Assembly (NCBI GenBank): GCA_022661535.1
Contig: JAKULF010000003.1
Location: forward strand, 4,030,001-4,094,000
From: Eutypa lata
Lineage: Eukaryota > Ascomycota > Sordariomycetes > Xylariales > Diatrypaceae
DNA: 64,000 bases
Reading direction: 5' to 3'
Below the pieces are notes generated by a model. That model saw only the letters and a program-made list of their open reading frames with translations, did not search any database and was not told where the DNA came from. Shown here in pieces: positions 1 through 11,848 of this stretch. Each line of letters begins with the position of its first letter. The first letter of the stretch is position 1. The position numbers and the translations under genes were made by a program.

Positions 1-1
1 C

Positions 2-244
2 ACTGGCTGGGAGTGGGTGCTGAGCCGGGAATTCGGCATCGTGCTGGGGTTTCTGAGCGAGGTATTCTTTGCTCTCATCCGCAAACCGCCGACCTTCAAC
101 CGTCAGCGTATCGTATACAGCTGCATGTCGCGATATTACGACATCAGCAAGGCGAAGAAACGGCTCGGGTACAAACCCTTGGTCGGTCTGAGCGAGGGTG
201 TCAGGCGGGCTGTCCAGTGGACTTTGGAGCAAGAAAAGAAATAG
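2..244 (+). CDS. erg26: Erg26-like sterol-4-alpha-carboxylate 3-dehydrogenase, C-terminal fragment
   Basis: Only the last 80 codons are in the window; the gene enters from the left edge in frame from base 2 and stops with TAG at 242-244. The tail reads SCMSRYYDISKAKKRLGY, then KPLVGLSEGVRRAVQW. This is the conserved C-terminal signature of the 3-beta-HSD/Erg26 family of short-chain dehydrogenases: a tyrosine-rich turn, a KAKKRLGY helix and an amphipathic helix ending in W. Family knowledge: Erg26 is an NAD-dependent decarboxylating dehydrogenase of the ER C-4 demethylation complex in ergosterol synthesis. The catalytic YxxxK and the Rossmann fold lie outside the window, so assignment rests on the C-terminus alone. 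Another NSDHL/3-beta-HSD paralogue is possible. Confidence 0.72.
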   Translation, partial: TGWEWVLSREFGIVLGFLSEVFFALIRKPPTFNRQRIVYSCMSRYYDISKAKKRLGYKPLVGLSEGVRRAVQWTLEQEKK

Positions 245-2074
245 TTGTTTTCTGATGAAAAGCGGTGGTTTGAGTCATAGGCAAAGTTGAACGAGTAAAG
301 GGATAACATATCTTAATACGTGACATGCTTGCTGCGTAGAGCTTGCAGCATCTACATGGGCATGGAGGCAATGAATCTTGACAACAGTCAGGAGATATCC
401 TGTTGATGGACCCCCTGTATATAATATATAGCAATAGCCATGCTTGTAACATCTTACTTATAATTATGAGCACTGTAGCGTTCCATTATCGGATTTTATA
501 AAGTTCGAATGTTAACATGGTGGGTTGAGAAGACGTGAATGATTGCTGGTATTTTCCACCATATATGACTCGCCTACTTTATCTAGCACTATATCACTCT
601 AGCTCTAACTCTTATAATAGAACCAATACCCTTCGACATCATGGGCGTAGAATGATAACTAGGCTTCTATAATCCTGTTGTTGTGGTGTTTTCTAAGCTG
701 GTGGGATAGAAGTCATTATAGGGCAGGAAAGGGGCAGCAATATTGATTTAAGAACCCCGGATAATGTTGGAAGATGCCCCCTCGGAAAAAGCTCAACACC
801 ATCATCTTCTTGTACAGTGGAGATAATTATGTGGTGCTAAATAGTAAAGCATATTATAGCCATAGGTAGAGTAGAATATGTTGAGAGAATTTATTATCCC
901 CATGTGGTTAACAGCCACAGCCTCCAAGGAACGGTAAATACGGCAGCCTGCCCCGAAAGTCAGCCGAACACTACGAGTTCTTGAATACTTGTCTTCCTAA
1001 TATAAGCCCTTTGTACCGTAGTCCCAAGCAGGTCATCTTCTCGCCGACCTCGTGATTTGCTAAGAGTATCCGTTGGAAAGAGAAAAAAGAAAACAAAAGA
1101 CACCAGTTTTTACTTTGACCAAGGAGGGTTTGTTTGTCACTTGTCTACTTATTCTACCGTCTCGCGATCTTTAAAGGTATAATTAGTTGCTATTTAACTC
1201 GAGGCTTCCTTCGAGTCAGTTAGTTGGGATGTCCCCAAAAAGATGAGAACGGCACACGTTGATGAATAGACCACTCGATAAACTACCCCGGCCGCAGCGA
1301 CGCGGCCGGGGTAATGACTGGCAATCCTGAAATTTATCTCTACAAATGAGCTAGTATTACAATTACACGGACGAAGTTGGTGACCGAAAATGGTAGAATG
1401 GCGCTGCCGCCGCACCAGTCATGTCCATACATATACTCGGTCTCGAGCAAAGACGGCATGCGATTATCAACACAGGAATAATGGATTACTACTGCGCCCA
1501 CGCCCAAGGAGTCTCTTAGACGGCGCGTACGTGCTTTCACACAATATAAACAGCGTGCAATGTGGCGGATAATCCAAGCAGTAAGCTAGAAATGGCGCGG
1601 CTATTACCCTAGCTCTACCATTGTTCCCCTCCCCATCCTTCTTTCCACTATACTTCCCGATTGAATACCCCCACCTCACAATGGCGCCAGGAGCACATAC
1701 CCATTCAGTTTCTTTCGACTTGAACAGAAGACTAATACCCATACGTATTCTGTGACCGGAGACCTCAGTAGCGAATGGAGGCCGTACGTAGTCTTAACAG
1801 CTAAGCCCAAGGTGCGTCTTTCTTTGGCGTCCCCTCGAATCTTGCTCGTAAGGCCTTGTAACGCCATTTCTGCTGGTAGGACCGAGGGCTAATTATGGTC
1901 CTTTCCAGTCGTCTATGTATTGTTTAGGTGGGGTGCGAACTATAGGTATTCTTCGATCAATCGGAAGTTGAAACCGGGCCGGCTACAAACGTCCCCTGTT
2001 ATAGAGAAGAGAAATGATGTTGGGGCAGATCTGAATGGCCTGTTGTCTGCCACTCGAAATGAATTTGCAAGCTT
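245..2074. other. Intergenic region with a GC-rich hairpin
   Basis: This 1.8 kb lies between the convergent Erg26-like fragment and the LIM-RhoGAP gene. Short open frames are present but have no recognisable composition or domain. The only structure I can support is the inverted repeat at 1284-1313, listed separately. Base composition is ordinary. Confidence 0.6.
1284..1313. repeat. Perfect 12-bp GC-rich inverted repeat with 6-nt spacer
   Basis: The arm at 1284-1295 (TACCCCGGCCGC) is matched exactly by its reverse complement at 1302-1313, around the spacer AGCGAC. Eleven of the twelve pairs would be stable, and the surrounding sequence is A/T-leaning. It could form a strong hairpin in either strand. 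It may be a terminator-like element, a trace of a mobile element, or chance. Confidence 0.75.
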
Positions 2075-5000
2075 TTACCCCGTCCCTGTTACAACCGAAT
2101 TATTTGGTCTTCCCCAGCCCGAGTTCCGCCATTCTCGGCGTTGGCCGTTCTCTGGGGTTTCAGGAGGTTGGCTTTCTCCTCGTTCATATTCCTCGTTTTG
2201 TCTCGGAGGGCCATTCTCGGGACCGCGCCACTTCTGTGGCGTTCCTTGATTTGTGGTGAATGGAATAGTCGGTTCTTGTTGTATGGGACGAACACTCCTC
2301 TCTTGCTGGACAAGTGCAGGATCCGTTTCAACTCTGGTGGCAAGGGGTCTTAGGTTTTCCTGCCTTCCAACAAACTCTGAGGCGTCGTATTGTTTTGGAT
2401 TCCCACTGGGAGCACGACCCTCAATACGCTTCAGAATTTCTTTGGTGGTAATGTCACCGTTGCCACTCCAAAGTGTTGAGTCACCCAGGACGTCCATAAG
2501 CTCAGCAGGGACCTAAGCCAAAAATTAGCGATATTCCGTAGAGAAAATCAAATTCATTACGTACCATGCACATTTCCTCAATGTTCTGTATCAGTTCTTC
2601 GACACACGCCACCGCCGTCATGGGTTCGTCAGAGAAACTTGGTGCTTTATTGTTGGTGTAGAGCACGTTGGGTGCTATGACTCGGGCAAGATTGTGTACA
2701 TCCATCCTCGAACCGGTATCTTCGTCAATCTGGTGGAATGTTGCTACCCATTTCAAGAAACTGAATAGCACTTCGAGACTATCTCGATGGATTTGAGGGA
2801 GCAAGCAGCAGGCTAGATGCAGACAATGCCGCCTCTTATCGTCGTCTTTGATCTTTGTCGCGCTGATCCAAAGCTTATGAAGTCTCTGAGTCATAAGGGG
2901 GTCAGGTAGTTCACGTAGATACCGCTTGAGAAGAGCTGCAAGCTGATGTGGCGTTTCATCGTTCCAACGTATCGCGTCACACCCATCTCTATCAATCGCG
3001 CCTACTTGCTCAGTAAGCTTCTTGATGTTCCCGTTCTTTCTAAAGACACCTTCCACCGATAGATCCTTATTCTTCAGAGCTGTTATAGTATCTTCGACGA
3101 TGGCGGGTATGCGGAGGGCCCCAGGTCCGACCCCGTCTGTCGAATCGGCGCCATCTCGCTCAACTACGACGTCCAATGGAACACCAAAGACACCCTTCTT
3201 CTTGCTTGCTTTGCGGGTATCCTTGCCGCCAAACGCTTTGCCGAATTTATTCCAGAAATTTGGTGCCTTCCGTGCCTCGATAAGGGTGAGTAGCTCCTCG
3301 AGTGTAAAGTCGGGATCTAATAGTGGCTGCATTGAAAGAACTGCAAGGTGTCGGACAATGAAGTATTCAAGACCCGAGAGCTCAGAGAAGAACTTCCTAC
3401 CTCCTCCTCTTTGGGGCGAGCGCTCTCCGGCCCTGAAGTCGGCATCCCGTCCATCCGAAAGGCTTCGTTGATGCCCAGTCCCAGCACCAGAGCCAGCTCC
3501 ATAAGGAGGCTCCGTAGCGGGGGATCGGAACAATTCTTGGCGTGATTGTCGATAAGCGGAGGGCTGGTGCTCCCGAGCTTGCTCTGCGGCAACAATGCGA
3601 GGGATATCATCAAGCGTTAGTGCGTCTTGGTGCCCGAAATATTGCTCAGTCGTGCCACCTGGGCCTTGGTCGCGTTCTTCTTCAATCTGCATGCTCCTAT
3701 TCCGCAAATCCTCATTATCACCACCAGCAGATCCAGGACGTACAGTGCGTCCCTCGGGCCCATCCATGATCCTAGAGGTTCTAGCTTTCCTAAGACTGGA
3801 GGACAAATGTTTATCTAGGCGTGTGCTCCTGAGCCTGCGCACATCGTTGAGAGTGTTTTCATAAGACGACTCCCTATGACTTCGCTCCTGCTCGCCAGCG
3901 AATGACTTTGACCGCGAATCTGACCGAAGCAGTATAGAATTTCTATCCCCTGGTCCACGTTGTCCATCTCCCAGATTATACCCATCGACACTCGGGTCCT
4001 CTGATGTTTGTGGTAGGGCGCCAGTGCTTCGAAGAATTTCGAGCAGTCTTGCTAGGGCAACTTTTAGTAGAAAGACATACTGCTGAAGCTTGGTAATGTG
4101 TTCAAGGGGTTGCCCAGTTTCTCCCATCTGACTGCTGCATCTTGAACAGTAGATCTTGTGATCTCGATGTAATTGGGCCTGATCTAAGGTAGCCCCTAGA
4201 TCATCTCCGCAGCGAGAGCAGATTACACAGGCAATATGCCACCTGCTGTCGCCGCTCAAAGCGCATTCATCCTCTATTGGCTTGCGACAGGAACTGCATT
4301 GGTCGGAGTTATTAGCAGAGAGCCTAGCCATCCCGGCTGTTATCTGTAACGACTCGTCATCATTCTTCATTGACTCAAGGACGCTCAGGTCTTCGAGGAG
4401 CTGGTATAAAGCGTCTGCCGTCTGATGTTCTTTTTCAACTTTCAGCGCGCCTTGTAAGCATATCCGGATTAACAACTTTAAATAATGTGCTAAGCCTGTG
4501 ACGAGGGATAGAAGCTCTTGGGTCACACCAAGCTTCCGTACGCTGGTGTCTTGAGTTTTAGACAGCAATGAAAAGAAAGAAACGATTTTCTTGCACAATA
4601 GTTTTGACTCGCGCCCATAGGCCAGACCTGTATGTAAGCTCTTAGCGACGTTCTCTTGCATATATGTGGAAACCCATACCTTTCATATCGTGGCGCTTCA
4701 TGGTCCGGTCAAGCCCATCCGCCGACTGGAACAGCACTTCAACATGCATTATGAATTTCTTTGCGACCAAGACACCGTCGATGTAACCACCGTTGCTTAC
4801 GTGAAGCAACATGTCCGATATACAGGCGGCAGATGACTCCTCAAAAGTAGAGAGAACGCTCCATATTCGATAGACTTTCTCCTCCATTTTCTCCTCTTCT
4901 TGGCGCACAAGGTCGCGGCTCTCGGCATCAGCAGGTTCTGGCCGGTGCTGCTCGGCTTCTTGTGGTGCAGTAAGGCGAACATTCCAGAACTTGTGAATCA

Positions 5001-5830
5001 TGTAGCACTCGGGGTGCCAGTGCTGGTTCTGCCCATTACGATAAATCTCGACGAACTGCTTTAGGATAGCTGTCTGGCAGCCGTTGCACCGCTGGGCAAA
5101 CTGCGTCGAATAATGGTAGTGACAGTAAACGTTGCCGTCGTGTTCATAGTAGCTATCTTGAGCTCCGAAGATGGTGGAGCAGAGGGAGCATGTAAAATGG
5201 TCCACATGGTACTTGCGATCAAGCGCCGTAATGTACGATCCACGAAGAGCACCGCCGCATTGGTAGCAAAGAAGTCCCAATCGGCGAAAATAGTCAGTCT
5301 CACACAAAGGGTATTGTCCACCTCCTTCCTCGTCATCGGCTGGAAAGAACTTAGAGGCAACGATTTGGCCACAATCCTATGTTCCAGTGTGGTATTAGTT
5401 ATCGAAGTCCTAGCAGAGTAGAAACATGGAGAAAGTAGGTGGGGGCAAGTGAACTTACACGACACCTGAAGCAATCTAAATGGAATGTACCATCCAAAGC
5501 CCGAACAAACTGACCAGTCAATTGCTCGCCACACTTTTGACATATACGGAGCTGTCCGCTGCCTGTTCTCCCGCGGCCCCTAGACCTGTTCCGCTCGTCG
5601 CTCCGTCTAGGGTCGGTATGAAGGCTCGGGGCGGGTGAACCTGCGAGTCGATTAGGAGGCATAAACCCCCCATTCTGTAAGGATGGGCTGGAGGTCAAAT
5701 CCGGTCGTTCACGATCTAGCTGGTATCCGCCCTCGTTGCCTTGTGGTGGTGGTGGTTGTGGTTGTGGTTGTGGTTGTGGATGACCATGGACGCGGTCATT
5801 AGGTAGACCGCCTCCGTAATCAGGGCCCAT
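2075..5830 (-). CDS. lrg1: LIM-domain Rho GTPase-activating protein (Lrg1 type)
   Basis: Four exons on the minus strand: 5830-5459, 5376-4680, 4627-2565 and 2512-2075. The introns are 82, 52 and 52 nt with GTAAGT, GTATGG and GTACGT donors; phases close to 1189 residues. LIM zinc fingers: LIM1 from about residue 97 (CQKCGEQL), then LIM2 (CYQCGGAL), LIM3 (CNGCQTAI) and a separate LIM4 near 467 (CSSCRKPI). The RhoGAP domain covers about 836-1036 and contains the arginine finger in GVFRKNGN near 886. A disordered, charged linker separates LIM4 from RhoGAP; the tail is proline/glutamate-rich. Family knowledge: such proteins switch off Rho1-type GTPases in polarised growth and cell-wall control. 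N-terminal LIMs with RhoGAP toward the C-terminus fit Lrg1; an Rga1-type label is the alternative. An ATG at 5860 is in frame, but MGPDYGG at 5830 looks more natural. The N-terminus holds a PQ run coded by a hexanucleotide repeat. Confidence 0.88.
5743..5778 (-). repeat. Hexanucleotide repeat coding a Pro-Gln run
   Basis: The plus strand shows GGTGGT followed by repeated GGTTGT units. On the minus strand this codes alternating Pro and Gln within residues 18-30 of the LIM-RhoGAP protein. It is a likely length-variable site. Confidence 0.7.
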
Positions 5831-6682
5831 GATGGCGACCCAAAGGACGGCCTTCCTCAATCACGATCACAGTCACAGGGACAACTTTTAAGGCTTATCG
5901 TCGTGGTTAGGAATCGTGGCCGAATTGAAATAGAGGATATTGAATCAACCGGGCTAGGTTTCCTGATTTGCTGCAGATTGGCGGATGCGTTGTTCAACGT
6001 CAGACATCGGGCGACTTGCCAACTTATTTTTTTAGGGGGGCACTTCCACAAGCAGGGTAGCGTGTGCGACGATGGGACGACGTCTTCAAAATGGTGTCGT
6101 GAACCAGCGGAGCTTTGATAATCGTGTGCGTTTAATATGATTTCGGGACGGGAGAGGGAAATGTTGTCGGTGTCGGGCATTCAACTATTTACTACCCTTG
6201 GTTACACTAGGTACCTACTTAATTTAATGTAAGTATGGATAGATGGATGGAGTATGTATATTGGATCAGCGTATCAGTCAGTGAGTCTTGTTGTTCGGTA
6301 GTGAGTGAGTGAGCAAGAAATAAAACAAGGGAAAGGGAATAATAAAAAAAGAGAGTGAAAGTGGTGTAGCAGCTGACTTCACCGGAACTTGACTTGACTC
6401 CTTGTAAAAGCGAATGAATGGGGTGGTTGATATTTTTGACGATGCGAATGGGGGGAATTAGAGTCCCTACACTAACAGGGGATTGACAGAAGTCAATTGC
6501 AGTGGCAGACAGAGAGATGGACTTCATGGGATGGGCTGCATGTAGCTAGTTGGCGCCTGGGCATTCATGAGGATCATACTTCGTACTCATTGATACATTG
6601 TAGAGTACAATACCTGTGCCCATAGATACGTAAGGTAGCGCTAGAGATTGTATTACAATGAGCAGGTACTTAAATCATCTAG

Positions 6683-6700
6683 CTACCTACATGTAGGTAG
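6683..6700. repeat. 18-nt perfect palindrome of the CCTA/TAGG class
   Basis: CTACCTACATGTAGGTAG equals its own reverse complement. A related 18-nt palindrome built from TACC units lies at 22993-23010, and shorter TACCTAGGTA-like sites occur elsewhere between genes. Confidence 0.85.
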
Positions 6701-6958
6701 ATAATGCTGTTGTTCTGATTTATGTACCTAATGTATGTAACTACGGGTACCTGAAGCAGCTGAGCAGCTCCGTATTAGCGCTATGAGTATGTATCTGAAG
6801 TATGTACATACATGTAGGTATGTAGGTTTAGGGAACCATTGGTACCTAAGTAGAAGTAGGCGCCTTCTAACGTTAGTCTACATACATACGTAGGTAGTTA
6901 GGTGCAATACTTAGTTAGTATTTCTATGGGTGAATATTGTACAGAGGCTATATACCCC

Positions 6959-6977
6959 TATATATATATATATATAT
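6959..6977. repeat. TA dinucleotide microsatellite
   Basis: Nineteen bases of uninterrupted TA alternation in non-coding DNA. Confidence 0.9.
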
Positions 6978-8326
6978 CGGCAGGTTGCCTTTAGTTGGAG
7001 AAGCAATACTATATGAAAGAAAAAGAAGAAAAGATAATTATCGTCATTTAGTTTTGGTTTAGCAAGATCCGGGATACGATAGTGCAACGACATGAAATAT
7101 GTGTTCCGTGTAAGTGGTGCTGTGGCTCCCCGCATGCTGTGTTGTATTTATCTGCTAGACTAAATGTTACAGCATGCCGCCCATGCCTCCTTGTACATAA
7201 GAGAAGGGAAATTTGGCAGTGTTTCTGTTTTGGTAAATGGTACCGATGAATGGTTCCGAGTGGGTATTCGATAACCATCTAATCCTAAAGTTGACTAACC
7301 AACATGCATCTTGAGACCCCTGAGTCCCTCACTCTTAACTGGTCTCCGTTGCATTGATACTGCACCTGCACCCAATTACCCTACCTACTACAGAACAAGC
7401 CGCTGCTCTTGTCGATCGAAATAGATACCCAAGGCACTACCTGCGGGATACCTGTTTGAATAGAGACAAAGAAAAGGCCAGGTCGCTCTCAAGTCCGAGT
7501 ATATGAATACCTCCTAGTTAATTGTCATAACTTCTGCATGGCCATATTTGATTGTTTCAAAATCAAGATGGACAATACCTACCTTCAAAATGATTCCAAT
7601 GTTGCGGGATAATACCGTAGTTCCCTCATACACAACAATAATGACATCGTCGCTGTAAGCAAGGTGTCACATGTGAACCTTCCTGTAGTTATACTTGCTT
7701 GATCACGTGACAATATATCAGATATTACCGTGTCGCGTGTGTACCTATGTACGTACGCACTCCACTAAGTTTAGAAAACTGTCCAAGAAAATATACATTT
7801 GCTATGAGACAAAGAAATATAAATTCTATCCATCGAGGCGGCTTCACAAAGAGTCCCGAGGTGGTATGTAGCCATTCAAGGTTGATTAGGTCAACATTAG
7901 CCTACAACAAGTCCCTGCATCAACTTCAAAGTGTGGCTGCAGGGCGTGGCTATGGTGGCGCTTAGTTACCCACCCCTTAGTGCATTCCATTCTCTACAAT
8001 AGGTAAGAGGCAACCGCAATGACAATAGCACGCCTGGCATATCAAACTACATACTACCTATGTAGAGGTTACTTTACCCATATACCAATCCTCTAACGGT
8101 GCTGTTTGGATAGATATATGTAACTTGCTCGCTTCTCTTTTTTGTTGTTGCTGGAAACAACATTCATTTATGTCTCCTAGGCGGAGCACTCCAACAGACT
8201 TACATCAAGATATCTTTCACTACGTAGGCCTGAAAAGTCGTCTGTCACAGTGACGTGACAAAGTTACGGATTAATTGGCTGTTTGATAAACACGATAGCC
8301 AGCAAACATCATGAGGCCAATAATAA

Positions 8327-9754
8327 ATGGCGCAGTCATCAGAAGTGGAGATTCTCATTCATATCACAGCACCAAGCAGAGCCACCGATGATAGTAGATA
8401 TCGATCTCTTGCTTCTGCCTACTTAGACTTTGAGCCAGCAGTAACCTTGCCCATTTCATCTGCCTCGTTGGCCAGTAGTGGTACCGGAAAAGATGATCAT
8501 GGATCTCAAATATCACAACAACAGACATCGCAGGATCATAGTCAATATGACCTTCGGCTGTCTGGGAATGACAGGCTACTGGAATCACCCATAGCTTCTT
8601 TCCGAAGTGTCCTTGACAATGCCAACTCGCCCCGTCCTATGACTAGGAGTAGGGCCCGACTCTCTCAAGCCAGCCCCGAGATCATACAATCTCAGGTAAC
8701 ACAAAGCACATGGCAGTCTCCTCCGAGCGTGGTCGAAGATTCGATCCCACAGAACGATGCCATGACTACCATATTCACCTCACCCACTCGTGTTCTAGAG
8801 CATTACCTCCAGACATTCGACAGCTCATCTCAGGCTCACACCCGGAGTTCTGGTGGAAACTCTAATCAAATTATTGCCGTTACTCCGATTCAACGCCAGG
8901 GAAACCACGACAGTGAGGGAAACAGTCGTCAGAAGCAGTTGTCAACACCGATTGTTCCTCGTACGCCATTGCGGGCCCCACCAGGTCAGTTAGGAAAGTA
9001 TATAGATCACCAATTTGCTAAGGATAAGCATGGCACTAGCCCTGACGTTCAGGACATGCGGTTTGGCAGCTCGCAAACCAGTGAAGAGGCCATCGAAGAA
9101 ACCGTTCTCATGTCGTCTTCTTTTGAAACCCCATCAGCTGGCAGGGCTGATTCAGAGCCCATTCCCAATAGGAAAGTACAGAAAATGGTGGCAGACTCAC
9201 ACCCACCGCACCTTGCCAGGACCTCTAGAGATACTGGCCCGAGAATAGCAGGGAAGAAGGCTACAGTTATCACCGTCAACTTTCTCCCATCTCACGGGCT
9301 CAAGTATGAGAACCTAGAACTTTACGCTCCAGAACCCGCCGTTTCTATATCGCGGGTAGAACCACATAATTTTATCACACCGAATCTCGAGAAGTTGGCG
9401 AAAAGCCTTGAAACCGAGAAACCATTCCGACCCAAGGAGCAGACCAGAGAGCTTCGGCCCACGGAGCGCGGCTACTGGCTTTTGGACTGCACAACGTGGG
9501 GCGCAAAGCTGAAGAGAGACGGCTGGGCATTCCTCGCCAACTATATCGGCACTGGGGCTGCGGGCTGGGGCGTGAGCTGCAGGCGGGACGCTGATTTCTT
9601 GTGGGTGCGGACATATTGTTGGGGCACCATAGTCCCCCATATGTATTTTTTGCTTTACCTAGCAACCCAGCGCGAGATCTTGTTTACGGGCGCATCTTGG
9701 GTCGACGGGGACGGGGAGACGGTGATCGTGATGGGTACGAGAGAGCGTCGCTAA
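8327..9754 (+). CDS. Unrecognised 475-residue protein with ordered aromatic C-terminus
   Basis: A single uninterrupted frame of 475 residues starting in a good context (AAATGGCG). Residues 1-320 are low-complexity and rich in Ser, Thr, Gln and Pro, with SPRPMTRSRAR near residue 103 and no hydrophobic segments, so probably disordered. From about residue 378 composition changes to an ordered, Trp/Cys/Tyr-rich segment containing GYWLLDCTTW, AGWGVSCRRDADFLWVR and VPHMYFLLYLATQREI. That tail looks like a conserved module, perhaps a protein-interaction fold, but I cannot name a family. There is no signal peptide. Basic clusters (RSRAR, RKVQK) are compatible with a nuclear protein; that is inference. 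It stands alone with long flanking non-coding DNA. Confidence 0.75.
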   Translation: MAQSSEVEILIHITAPSRATDDSRYRSLASAYLDFEPAVTLPISSASLASSGTGKDDHGSQISQQQTSQDHSQYDLRLSGNDRLLESPIASFRSVLDNANSPRPMTRSRARLSQASPEIIQSQVTQSTWQSPPSVVEDSIPQNDAMTTIFTSPTRVLEHYLQTFDSSSQAHTRSSGGNSNQIIAVTPIQRQGNHDSEGNSRQKQLSTPIVPRTPLRAPPGQLGKYIDHQFAKDKHGTSPDVQDMRFGSSQTSEEAIEETVLMSSSFETPSAGRADSEPIPNRKVQKMVADSHPPHLARTSRDTGPRIAGKKATVITVNFLPSHGLKYENLELYAPEPAVSISRVEPHNFITPNLEKLAKSLETEKPFRPKEQTRELRPTERGYWLLDCTTWGAKLKRDGWAFLANYIGTGAAGWGVSCRRDADFLWVRTYCWGTIVPHMYFLLYLATQREILFTGASWVDGDGETVIVMGTRERR

Positions 9755-10753
9755 GGAGTTTGGAAACGGAGCATACGGATTGGATTGAATGGGCAATACC
9801 TACCTAGGCATTGGCTACTACTGGGAAATAAATTATGCATGGTCGTGGCGCACTATTAACATTATATCATCTTACGAACTTGTAATACTGCTAGAACCCA
9901 TTAGGTGGTTCTTAAGATAACCTTTTATAACTTGCTTCTTCCTCTTACATGAATGCCCTGCTCTTGAGTATAGATCGAACCCCCTCTAGGTACAATTATC
10001 GTGAGGTTCTCTAGTCGGTACATATGGAAATTGGGTGTATTCAAGATATGGTTGAGGAGCTTCATCTTGCATCAACATGGTGTCATACAAGGTAGCCTTC
10101 TACGAGATGAGATAGATAAAAACGATGAGGTAGGAGACATTGTCCGAGTTACTAAGTTTTATGACATGTTGCCCTTGATTCGTAGTATAGAGCTTTGGGA
10201 CTGGCTGTGTCTAGTCGTTAACGACGTTAATCGTTTTGTTTTGGCAAGGGTGGCCAGTGTTCCAATAATTGCAATAAAGGGTGCTTTTTACAACTGAAAT
10301 TCTCTGATACCTCGACATAGCTTGATCTTATGCTCTAATGCCACCCAATAAATACATGACAGAGGATTGTCGACATGTGGTAATGGTATGAGTGGCAGAA
10401 ATCCATGTCAACATTTAATAATGTGTTAGTTAGGACACAAATTTACGGTTATTAGTCTAGGCAGGCATTCTAATACGCATCTCACGGGGTTATAATTAAT
10501 GAACTTCTCTTTTAACATGATCATCGAGGCCAAGGAGACAGCACCTAGCACATACACATACGACCATGAGGTCAAATCCTCTAATAACACATGAGGACTT
10601 CCCTATTACATGCCACAAGTCCGTATAACGATGAAAGGAAACCGCCTTGCCATGATATCCCTTCATATGTCTACTTCTCCCCTGAAACCCGCCTTCACAG
10701 AATGTAGATATATGAATAATGATACCCTTGCAATGAAGTCAAGAAATCATAGC
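9755..10753. other. Intergenic region between convergent genes
   Basis: About 1 kb between the 3' ends of the 475-residue protein gene and the HMG-box gene. A 98-codon frame beginning with GTG at 10001 lacks a convincing start or domain. A 12-nt match to the beginning of fungal 5S rRNA near 10558 does not continue. Nothing else is supported. Confidence 0.55.
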
Positions 10754-11848
10754 TTAAACAGACGCTGCTCTTCGGTGTGATACCACATCGCGTCCCAGAA
10801 CGGACTTGATCTCCTTGATGTAGCGTTCCGAATCGGCCTTAGCAAGGTCGTTGTACGCCTAGAATTGGGTTAGCTTGACAGGAGAAATTGGTTAAGGAGT
10901 TGACTGACCTTCTTCTCAGTCTCGGGAAGGTCCTTCCACTCGGCCGATATAGCCGAAGACGCTCCTCGAATACCACCCGAGGGGAGATTGCCAGATGACC
11001 ACCGTGCCCTGGTGAACATACTATACGCCGTAATGGGTCGTTTCGGCAGACGCTCATCTGCGATGAGCTTGACATAACCCTTGGGTATCTGGTACTTCTT
11101 CTTCAGGAGGTTACGGGCTCTGTTGGCGGCAGCAACTTGATTAGGTGTGTAACCCTCAACCCAAGCTTTGTATGCCACTGCATTGCTTAGCTTGTTTTGC
11201 GCGGCAACCTGTTCCAGTCGCTGGGAGCCGTTAGCGGGACAACTCGAGTATTTATTTGCAGGTAGTGGTTTAGCTTACCTGAAGTTCTGTAGACGGTAGA
11301 GACTTGTAGGAATCTGCTACCTGTTGCATGGCTCCTCGTAGATTGGCAGGGCTGCGAGGCTTGTCCCTCGTCTGCTCGGCCACAAACAACTGCCATGGCG
11401 TCTCGGGTGAAGCTTTGGGGCCATTGAACAAAGCTGTCTTTTTCAGCTCTCTGCGCTTGAGTACTGCCTTCTCCTTGTCAGTCAACAGCCTCGTGCGCAA
11501 TTTTTTCTTCGGCTTCGATTTCAGTGTTGTCTTCTTCGGTTTAGCCTTGGGTTTGGCCTTGGGTTTAGCTTTAGCTTTAGCTTGAGCTTTGACTTTGGTT
11601 CCCGTCTTAGCCGTGGTCGTCTTCTTCGAAGGCTTCTTCGTGGTGGTGGTAGTAGTAGTACTCTTGGTTTGCGCACGAACTGCTGCGTAACCCCTCGCTA
11701 AATGGAGGCTAGAGTGAGAAGGATTGAGCTGCTGCAGAAGTCCATTGACTCGAACTCGGGAGATGAGAGCTCGATGAAATGACGCAGTGGTAGCAGTGGC
11801 CGTACCAGCCAATCGCCTAGTGGCTGCACGTCCAATGGAGGTCAGCAT
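10754..11848 (-). CDS. Mitochondrial double HMG-box DNA-binding protein
   Basis: Three exons on the minus strand: 11848-11279, 11220-10909 and 10858-10754, giving 328 residues. Introns are 58 and 50 nt, with CTAAC branch points 10-15 nt before the acceptors. Residues 1-55 form an Arg-rich, acid-free mitochondrial presequence (MLTSIGRAATRRLAGTATAT). A Lys/Ala/Pro/Thr linker with KAKPKAKPKAKPKK follows. HMG box 1 begins near residue 168 (SPETPWQLFVAEQTRDK) and spans the first intron. Box 2 begins with RLPKRPITAYSMFTRARW and ends near the C-terminus with ERYIKEIKSVLG. Two boxes behind a presequence match Abf2/Gcf1/TFAM-like proteins that compact and maintain mitochondrial DNA. The histone-H1-like linker is longer than in Abf2. 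The gene is divergent from prp5. Confidence 0.85.

Larger units (their letters stand above)
5831..8326. other. Intergenic region, divergent promoters, TAGG/CCTA-rich
   Basis: About 2.5 kb between the divergent LIM-RhoGAP gene and the gene at 8327. It contains an 18-nt perfect palindrome at 6683-6700, a TA microsatellite at 6959-6977, and many TAGGTA/TACCTA and ACAT steps from about 6,200 to 6,910. No coding region, tRNA or rRNA is recognisable. Confidence 0.6.

Noticed and set aside
9955..9995. TTCGATC-like tRNA B box on the minus strand
   Set aside because: The flanking bases cannot form a T-stem, and no acceptor or anticodon arm is found.
10001..10297. 98-codon frame as a gene
   Set aside because: It begins with GTG, has no ATG in a good position and no recognisable domain.
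10556..10575. Twelve-base match (ACATACGACCAT) to the start of fungal 5S rRNA
   Set aside because: The sequence after it does not follow 5S rRNA and no internal promoter boxes are present; treated as coincidence.
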